64,000 nt of DNA. Origin: Adiantum capillus-veneris (lineage: Eukaryota; Streptophyta; Polypodiopsida; Polypodiales; Pteridaceae). The position numbers were made by a program, and so were the translations under genes. Under the pieces are notes generated by a model. That model ran no database searches. It saw nothing but the letters and a program-made list of their open reading frames with translations, and was not told the origin of the DNA. How positions within the stretch are numbered: the first letter of the stretch is position 1; every line of letters begins with the position of its first letter. Positions 61,891 through 64,000 of the stretch are shown here, in pieces. Location: the NCBI GenBank assembly GCA_014529385.2, contig CM043944.1, forward strand, positions 171,059,240 through 171,123,239, in the 5' to 3' direction.

Positions 61891-61913
61891 TTGGTGCCAC
61901 TGCCGGGGATCGA
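61891..61913 (+). other. Probable primer-binding site
   Basis: TTTGGTGCCACTGCCGGGGA on the plus strand. It differs at three positions from the TGGCGCCGTTGCCGGGGA class seen at 34901-34920. Its place just after a CA dinucleotide fits a primer site. Confidence 0.6.
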
Positions 61914-64000
61914 AGAGACCTAAACTAGAGAAAAACACGAGCGTCTTGTGAAGTTATCCTTTAACTTACTCTAGGATCGCCTAGAGTTCAAAACTTTCTT
62001 TTAGAAACCGCATAGCCTAAGATTGTCGTCTTTTGCTGTGTAGAGGTAGCTTGGAAGTAATCGTACTTACTGAGTGCCTTTATGATTGTAGGATTGTAGG
62101 ATTGTAGAGATAGATTAGGATTTTTAGGATGATTGATAGACGACACAAGTGTTAAGATCAATGCTCAGAAAACCATTAAAAAAAAAAAAGAGTGTTTGTG
62201 GACACTTTCCACAACCCCATTGCATGAGAATCTAGGAGTAGGGTAAGTAGGATCCGAGATGGATTTCAAAACATCGCTCTCTTTGAAAGAATCATTGTGA
62301 GTTGTTATTGGAAGTTACAGAATTCCAGGTCTATGGCTAGGAATAGCACGAACAAACTCCAAACCACTCAATCCGACATGAGAGCAAGCTTAAAAGTTTT
62401 CTGAACCAGTGGGTAAGCTCAAGGACACTTCGAGGTAAAAATTTCAAGAGTTGACCAAAACTCAGATTATTTACTTTTTCTTGACATTTTAGGCCAAATT
62501 AAGTTTTGACTTGATTCATAGGCTTAAAATAGACCATAAAAAGACTGTCCATTGAAAAATTGCAAAAATTGGTTCATTTCAAGCCTGAAGTTCATAATCA
62601 CGATTATTAAAATTTAGCTCAGATTTGACCAAGGTTCATACCATTGACTCATTGCATGTGCACAAACAACTTTTGTAAAGGCACAAAAGATTTGGATCAC
62701 CAAACTGGCAAAAAATTGGGTAAAAACTAAAGTTTGTACTGACTTTCTGAATCTTGAGTGTAAATTGGGTAAAAATTTGTCCAAACTTGTTGAAATTTGA
62801 TTCATAGGCTTATATTGATGTGATAAACATGTGTACATGCTCACTTGACCAAAAAGATGTAAAAATTTATCAGAAGTAAATAATCGCGATTATTTACATC
62901 TGTCCCAATTTTCAACTTTTTTGACCAAGTTGGCATAACACTAGTTTTACCATGTTGTAATAAGCCTACAAACCAAATTTGGTAAGATTTGGATCATTGG
63001 ATTGAAAATTTTGACCAAATTTGCAAAGTTAGTCTGCGGACAGAAAATTGATGACCATTTGACCAAAACTTGTCCAAACTTGATGAAACTTGGCTAGAGA
63101 CCTTAACTTGAGGTGCTTAACAGATTTGTGTCAAAGTTGGGACAAAAGTTGACAAAAATATAGCTGGAGTAAATAATCACGATTATTTACATTTGCTTCA
63201 AAACTTAAAAATTTTGCAAATTAGAGTATACCACAAGGTCAATTATATCAAGTAGACCCCACAAATCAATTTTGGTGAAACTTGGATCATAAAAGTGAGA
63301 CTTAAGCCAGATTATTGAAATTGAAGTCTGCGGACACAAAACAGTTGATAAACTTGATGAGATTTTGTCCAAACTTGTTGAAACTTGTCCAGGGACTTTA
63401 ACAGGTTGTAAACTTGCCAAACCAAGCCAAAAAGTGCAAAAAATTAGCAAAAGTAAATAATCACGATTATTTACTACTACTACCCAAGGACACCAATTTT
63501 GACTTTTGAACTTGTACATGTTAGACCATCATAATACAAAGCCACCAGGAAACTTTGGGTTCAATCGGATCCAAATTGATACATGTTCACTCAGTTTCCA
63601 AGTTGCAGATTAATCCTTTGATTTTTTGCCAAAGTTGAATCTGAAAGTCAATTGCTGACTCCCATAGCTTGATTTGAAGTGATACACATAGACCAATCAT
63701 GACAGTTAGTAAAAACTCTATTGTCTTTATAGAAGAATAGCTAACTTGATCGAATTTGTATAGGAATCAGGTTGCAGACGAGGAATCGATAGCTTGACAG
63801 AAAGTTGCAATCAAATCAAGTAGAAATTGACAACAAGTCAATCCAAAGGTAAGTACTCTAACCAGGGCTTCATAAGTCTATATGAACCTTAGATCTGGTC
63901 GCGTACTAGAAAATCAGGGCATACTCAGAGAAAACTCCAATAGAGTATCCACCGAAGAAAGCGAGATCAAGGCAATTCCTTGCACACAATTCTTGAAGAA
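61914..64000 (+). other. Leader with an ATAATCRCGATTAT palindrome array, running off the window
   Basis: Palindromes: 62594-62607 (14 bp, imperfect), 62876-62897 (a perfect 22-bp palindrome with half-site GTAAATAATCG), 63169-63190 and 63453-63474 (same, one central mismatch). Centres are 286, 293 and 284 bp apart. Sequence between them is a degenerate tandem repeat rich in TTGACCAAA, GTCCAAACTTG and GATGAAACTTGG. No gene is supported up to the end of the window. Confidence 0.8.

Noticed and set aside
61711-63519. Minus-strand open frames in the 61.7-63.5 kb region
   Set aside because: They lie across tandem repeats of a retroelement leader, lack recognisable domains, and their ends follow repeat-unit stops.

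Overview
The window looks like repeat-dominated nuclear DNA of a land plant. The evidence is Ty1/copia elements primed by initiator-Met tRNA, Ty3 elements with a second (archaeal-type) RNase H, the Tat/Ogre-type primer site TGGCGCCGTTGCCGGGGA, and LINEs whose ORF1 carries either a DUF4283/CCHC module or an RRM-type module. Very long (TG)n and (GA)n microsatellites and heavy nesting would fit a large non-angiosperm genome such as a fern, but that is a guess. I found no rRNA, tRNA, CRISPR array or bacterial-type operon. Only one open frame (37076-37576) could be a non-transposon gene.

Layout. 1-21056: LINE A on the minus strand, in pieces (RT at 1-1007, endonuclease at 3644-4405 and again in part at 12985-13321, ORF1 at 13322-13564 plus 19271-20589, G-rich leader to about 21056). 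It is interrupted by a Ty3 element with about 2.6-kb LTRs (1008-12984) and by a nearly intact copia element (copia-1, 13565-19270, 5-bp target duplication AATGC). 21107-21300: copia protease scrap. 21352-36016: a large Tat-primed element (target duplication AATAG) that encodes gag and protease but no RT or integrase. It has a palindrome-studded 5' leader and hosts a smaller nested gag-only element (22621-26110). 36022-36640: tail of another copia. 37076-37576: an unrecognised open frame with TATA and CCAAT boxes upstream, cut by a non-coding LARD-type element (37577-45401, target duplication GCGGT). 45402-47308: microsatellites and duplicated spacer. 47309-57272: LINE B on the minus strand, split by copia-2 (50904-56538). 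57273-58022: (GA)n repeats. 58023-59331: copia pseudogene. 59332-61010: remnant of a Ty3 integrase. 61139-64000: probable start of a further Tat/Ogre-like element, again with a palindrome array; it runs off the window.

How the parts may work together (inference). Copia-1 is the only element here that looks coding-competent. The large Tat-primed element, the small gag-only element and the LARD all lack RT and integrase, so they would depend on proteins supplied by autonomous relatives. The LARD shares its primer-site type, polypurine tract and an inverted-repeat module with the large element. The small gag-only element shares its 3' polypurine region with the integrase remnant at 59.8-61 kb. 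The most unusual signal is the pair of palindrome arrays (33.1-34.4 kb and 62.6-63.5 kb). They have different sequences, but both are centred on an ATCRCGAT core and spaced about 285 bp apart, between primer site and gag.
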